DNA of 35,626 nucleotides from Rhodospirillaceae bacterium (GTDB lineage: Bacteria > Pseudomonadota > Alphaproteobacteria > GCA-2731375), in assembly GCA_002731375.1 (NCBI GenBank), contig PCBT01000099.1, positions 1,662-37,287 of the forward strand. The letters are read 5' to 3'. Positions within the stretch are counted from its first letter, which is position 1, and every line of letters begins with the position of its first letter. This document shows positions 32,919-35,626 of this stretch, one piece after another. A program made the position numbers and the translations under genes. The notes under the pieces are model-generated. The model was given only the letters and a program-made list of their open reading frames with translations. It ran no database searches and was not told the DNA's origin.

Positions 32919-34124
32919 ATGTTCCGTGGTGCGGAGATCCCCTATGGTGCCTATTGGTCCACCCCCTTTGCCCGCTGGCAAGGCAGCCTGTCTCATCTTC
33001 ATAGCCTGAAATTCGCTGCCCATGCCGCGAAGAGTGAACTGGCGCAGCGCGAGATTTCCTTGGCCGAAATCAACCACGGCATCCTCGGCATGACGGTGCC
33101 CCAGCAGCAGTCGTTCTATGGCCTGCCCTGGGTTACCGGCATGATGGGCGCCGAAGACGTCGCCGGCCCCACCATCAATCAGGCCTGCGCCACGGGCGCC
33201 CGAACCCTGGCCGCCGCCACGCACGAAGTCAGCGCGGGTCTGTCCGATACCACCCTGATCCTGACCGCTGACCGAACCTCCAACGGACCGCATGTCTATT
33301 ATCCCGCCCCATCCGGACCTGGCGGCACGGGCGACCATGAAGATGTCGTGATGGATAACTTCAACCATGACCCCCACGCCAGGAACGCGATGATCGACAC
33401 AGCGGAAAATGTCGCCGCCAAATATCAAATCAGCACAGCGGAGCAGCATGACGTGGTGCTGCGCCGCCATGATCAATATCAGGACGCACTGGCCAACGAT
33501 CACGCGTTTCAAAAACGCTTCATGACCTTACCCTTTGAGGTTCCCGACAACCGCCTCCGTAAAACCATAGCCATCCTGTCCGGCGATGAAGGCGTGGCCG
33601 CGGCCAACGCGGAGGGACTGGCTAAACTGAGGCCGGTCAAGGCAGGCGGTAGCATTACCTTCGGCGGCCAAACACATCCCGCCGACGGCACGGTGGGCCT
33701 GCTAGTGACAACTGAGGACAGTGCCCAACAGTACGCCTCCGATACCTCGATCCGTGTTCGTTTGCTAGGCTTTGGCCAATCACGCACCGAAAAGGGCTAT
33801 ATGCCCCAAGCTCCCGTGGAAGCGGCGCAGCGGGCCTTGGACGATGCTGGACTGAATATGGCCGCTATTGATACGGTGAAATCGCATAATCCGTTTGCCG
33901 TCAATGATATCGTCTTCAGCCGCGAAACAGGTTTTGCCCTCGAAGCGATGAACAACTATGGCTGTTCCTTGATATGGGGTCATCCACAAGGCCCCACAGG
34001 TTTGCGGACGATTGTTGAATTGATCGAGGAGTTGGCCGTGAAAGGTGGCGGGCGCGGCCTTTTTCAAGGTTGTGCGGCGGGCGACTCCGCAATGGCCGTA
34101 GTCCTGGAAGTTGGTGGCAGATAG
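32919..34124 (+). CDS. Thiolase-family protein (acetyl-CoA acetyltransferase-like)
   Basis: This 401-residue protein keeps the three thiolase landmarks: INQACATGARTLAAA with nucleophile Cys90, an LIWGHPQGPTGLR segment with the activating His (family GHPxGxxGxR), and LFQGCAAGDSAMAVVLE with the second Cys near the C-terminus. Thus both degradative and biosynthetic chemistry is possible: cleavage of a 3-oxoacyl-CoA or condensation of acyl-CoAs. The Gly-Ala around these sites (GCAAGDS rather than CxGGGQG) differs from well-known thiolases, so the substrate may be unusual. GGAAGAG lies before ATG 32919. It is divergent from the methyltransferase gene. Confidence 0.85.
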   Translation: MFRGAEIPYGAYWSTPFARWQGSLSHLHSLKFAAHAAKSELAQREISLAEINHGILGMTVPQQQSFYGLPWVTGMMGAEDVAGPTINQACATGARTLAAATHEVSAGLSDTTLILTADRTSNGPHVYYPAPSGPGGTGDHEDVVMDNFNHDPHARNAMIDTAENVAAKYQISTAEQHDVVLRRHDQYQDALANDHAFQKRFMTLPFEVPDNRLRKTIAILSGDEGVAAANAEGLAKLRPVKAGGSITFGGQTHPADGTVGLLVTTEDSAQQYASDTSIRVRLLGFGQSRTEKGYMPQAPVEAAQRALDDAGLNMAAIDTVKSHNPFAVNDIVFSRETGFALEAMNNYGCSLIWGHPQGPTGLRTIVELIEELAVKGGGRGLFQGCAAGDSAMAVVLEVGGR

Positions 34125-34143
34125 TTGAAGGCCGCATGCTGTG

Positions 34144-34171
34144 CTCTCCATTGCTTTGACGCAACGGAGAG
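34144..34171 (+). terminator. Hairpin after the thiolase gene
   Basis: CTCTCCATTGC and GCAACGGAGAG pair over ten bases with one A-C mismatch and a six-base loop, 19 bases after the thiolase stop. No T-tract follows, so it may be a factor-dependent end or a 3' stabiliser rather than a classical terminator. From here to 34412 I can recognise no gene; the stretch is relatively AT-rich. Confidence 0.4.
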
Positions 34172-34412
34172 AACCACAACATGCTGAAATCACTCAATTA
34201 GTTTCGAGTTGGCCTCTTAGAGACGCATTTTGAGAGGGCAGGAACTAAAAAAGGATTGTTTGGGCAAGAGCAAAGAGTTCAACTGTCCGCTGCATAACGA
34301 CGGGGTCATTAGCTAAGCCTAAAAGGTGCGGTCGCTCACTATTGCGCTCCTTATATGCTTCCTAGAAGGAACAAAGGTTCAGCGTATAAACCAGCTAAGC
34401 TTTTGTTTTATT

Positions 34413-34488
34413 TGGTACGCGCGACAGGGATCGAACCTGTGACAACCTGTTTAAAAGTCAGGTGCTCTACCAACTGAGCTACGACTTC
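34413..34488 (-). tRNA. tRNA-Lys(UUU)-like gene, probably a pseudogene
   Basis: On the minus strand a 76-base cloverleaf can be drawn: TA at 8-9, D arm GCTCAGTTGGTAGAGC, anticodon loop CTTTTAA (anticodon TTT at 34453-34455), T arm ACAGG-TTCGATC-CCTGT and an encoded CCA end. The D and T arms and T loop are perfect. But the acceptor stem is broken: the 5' strand GAAGTCG pairs with the 3' strand CGCGCGT only at the two innermost positions plus one outer G-T. Position 31-39 of the anticodon stem is an A-A mismatch. The acceptor damage makes charging and RNase P processing doubtful. A prediction program may still report a tRNA-Lys here. Confidence 0.65.
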
Positions 34489-34628
34489 GTAATCATACCC
34501 GCTATTGAAATCTTGCAGTTTTCTGCGACCTATCCCTTAAATCCCGGCTCCCATCACGATTTGGGTTGAACCCGAATTATAGCACATTCAGACCCCTTGC
34601 TGTGACCGTATTGTGACAGAATTAGAAC

Positions 34629-34718
34629 CTACCGCAGGGTAGCCAGCACGCTATCTAGCTTACCCTGCACGGAAGCCTTCTGATCACGGCTCCAACGACG
34701 ACGGGCCTTGCAGGTCAT
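34629..34718 (-). CDS. Possible small basic ORF coupled to the caspase-like gene
   Basis: A 29-codon ORF starts at an ATG that overlaps the stop of the caspase-like gene (TGATG). Its product starts MTCKARRRWSRDQKAS and ends LDSVLATLR; it is strongly basic in the first half. The RRRWSxDxK run vaguely recalls DNA-binding segments of transposase small subunits, but it is too short to place. The 3' end contains an 8-base inverted repeat (GCAGGGTA 34634-34641 with TACCCTGC 34661-34668). It could be a chance ORF or the end of a degraded gene. Confidence 0.25.
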   Translation of the reverse strand: MTCKARRRWSRDQKASVQGKLDSVLATLR

Positions 34719-35626
34719 CACTTATACAACTTCATGACACATTTGCCGTGTTCTACCGTGCCCTCAGTAAATCCAAGTTGAGAGCATTGTTTTTTTGCTC
34801 CTTCTAGCGCATCTGCACCTTCAGTAATGCTCGGCTGCTCCGTAATTGCACCCCTCCGAACAAGCAAAAAATCCCCTCCGTCATGCTCTGCTTTTCGAAT
34901 ATCGGAATATTCAGGAGTTTGATCCGAACCAAGCACAACCCGCCTCTTTAGAGCTTCGAAGACCGCAGTGCCATCGATGACGCTCTGATTTTCCTTCAGC
35001 ACATCCAGCAAAGCTTTGGCAAATACAGAGTTCTTTCCACCACCGCCATCCATCACAGGCTCTATGCCACCAGATACCAGAGCCGTGCGAGAGCGCTTTT
35101 GGGATATCCGTTTTAACCAGACATCACGATCTTTGGCTGTGCGTAATCCCTTTCCAGTCGAACGCACCAAAGTTCCGGAGTAACAGGAATCCGCAATTAT
35201 CATGACATGCTTGGCCCCTATTGCGTTGAGCATATTGGTTACGTCCGAATTGGAAATCCAGTTCGATGGATCTTCTTCTGCCGCATCAACTGGTTGCCAA
35301 AATCCAACACCCGTATATTCATCAACTATGCCATGCCCGGCATAATAAATAAGAAGGTTGCTTCCCCATGTAAGTTCTGCCCGGAGCTTAACCAATGCAC
35401 TGAAAATATCAGATCGGGTCGCATTCAGGAGAGTGCTCACCTGAAAGTCGTACATCCGCGTCAGTACAGACGATACATCCTTTGCATCCCCCACGGCATT
35501 TTTGAGTTTTGGCAGGTGGGTATAATTGTTGTTGCCGATCACCAGTGCATGGTAGTCGCCGAATTCAATGGAGGGTATAGCACCTGCCGGCTTGTTCTGT
35601 TCCGCCAGGCGCTTTTGTTCAGATCC
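34718..35626 (-). CDS. Caspase-like (peptidase C14 family) protein, N-terminus outside the window
   Basis: The frame is open to the window edge, so at least 302 residues belong to a longer protein. The first visible part (EQKRLAEQNK) looks like the end of a charged helix or coiled coil. The peptidase domain follows: YHALVIGNNNY, LKNAVGDAKDV, LIYYAGHGI with the catalytic His, MIIADSCYSG with the catalytic Cys, and TALVSGGIEPV. Both dyad residues are intact, so protease activity is expected, usually after Arg or Lys in prokaryotic members. The last 28 residues form a separate motif, CSQLGFTEGTVEHGKCVMKL, seen at the ends of several bacterial envelope or Sel1-type proteins. Base use is visibly more AT-rich than the housekeeping block, which hints at an accessory origin. 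Confidence 0.85.
   Translation of the reverse strand, partial: GSEQKRLAEQNKPAGAIPSIEFGDYHALVIGNNNYTHLPKLKNAVGDAKDVSSVLTRMYDFQVSTLLNATRSDIFSALVKLRAELTWGSNLLIYYAGHGIVDEYTGVGFWQPVDAAEEDPSNWISNSDVTNMLNAIGAKHVMIIADSCYSGTLVRSTGKGLRTAKDRDVWLKRISQKRSRTALVSGGIEPVMDGGGGKNSVFAKALLDVLKENQSVIDGTAVFEALKRRVVLGSDQTPEYSDIRKAEHDGGDFLLVRRGAITEQPSITEGADALEGAKKQCSQLGFTEGTVEHGKCVMKLYK

Noticed and set aside
32751-33512. The minus-strand frame of the methyltransferase stays open far upstream, giving a 589-residue ORF
   Set aside because: The extra part is antisense to the well-supported thiolase gene and has no family features; the ribosome site GGAGG favours the start at 32750.
34591-34620. Two TGTGAC repeats as a CRP/FNR-type site
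   Set aside because: They are direct repeats 11 bases apart rather than the palindromic TGTGA-N6-TCACA arrangement, so there is no basis for calling a site.
1-35626. CRISPR arrays, prophage modules, intact insertion sequences or toxin-antitoxin pairs
   Set aside because: I saw no regularly spaced repeats, no transposase or integrase gene and no small paired ORFs with known toxin or antitoxin motifs.

Overview
The window looks like the chromosome of an alphaproteobacterium, most likely Rhodospirillales-like and possibly from an environmental or assembled genome. This is inferred from the gene order rpoZ-rel-pyrE-pdxJ-acpS-lepB-rnc-era beside folK, an NYN-domain gene, smpB, dapA and a soluble lytic transglycosylase, and from protein features such as one long RSH protein and an omega subunit with an acidic tail. 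No rRNA gene or intact mobile element is visible, so the taxonomy is an inference from proteins only.

Layout. 1-3570: the 3' end of a TTC38-like TPR gene, a decayed GMC oxidoreductase, a small membrane protein divergent from an EamA permease, an ETHE1/Blh-like MBL hydrolase, and a decayed response-regulator receiver. 3572-6340: an MFS permease convergent with an enolase-superfamily enzyme, followed by a head-on junction of a CaiB/BaiF stub and a second receiver relic. 6508-11515: a plus-strand operon with a D-threonine-aldolase-like PLP enzyme, an MFS exporter, a YejA-like oligopeptide-binding protein and an enoyl-CoA hydratase. 11517-19870: a minus-strand housekeeping block (transcription by rpoZ, stringent response by rel, pyrimidine and PLP synthesis by pyrE and pdxJ, ACP activation by acpS, protein export by lepB, RNA processing by rnc and era). 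It ends in a hypothetical gene and a LysE exporter where recO is often found. 20011-26429: folK, NYN nuclease-like protein plus family 5 uracil-DNA glycosylase, Nudix hydrolase, smpB, dapA and slt. 26837-30584: a compact catabolic operon with CoA-transferase, haloacid dehalogenase, alpha/beta hydrolase and threonine-dehydratase-like enzyme. 30614-34124: SDR, a possible very small gene with its own terminator, an O-methyltransferase and a divergent thiolase. 34125-35626: a degenerate tRNA-Lys and a caspase-like peptidase cut by the window edge.

Two themes stand out. First, most long gaps are not empty: six protein-gene relics (GMC, two receivers, CaiB N-terminus, TPR, cyclic-nucleotide-binding domain) and one damaged tRNA can be read in them, which suggests ongoing gene loss and rearrangement between conserved blocks. 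Second, several small metabolic operons combine CoA chemistry (CaiB, crotonase, thiolase) with amino-acid PLP enzymes and small-molecule exporters; their substrates cannot be told from sequence. I found no CRISPR array, prophage, intact insertion sequence or classical defence system. The caspase-like gene at the right edge is the most likely entry to an uncharacterised system, but its partners lie outside the window.
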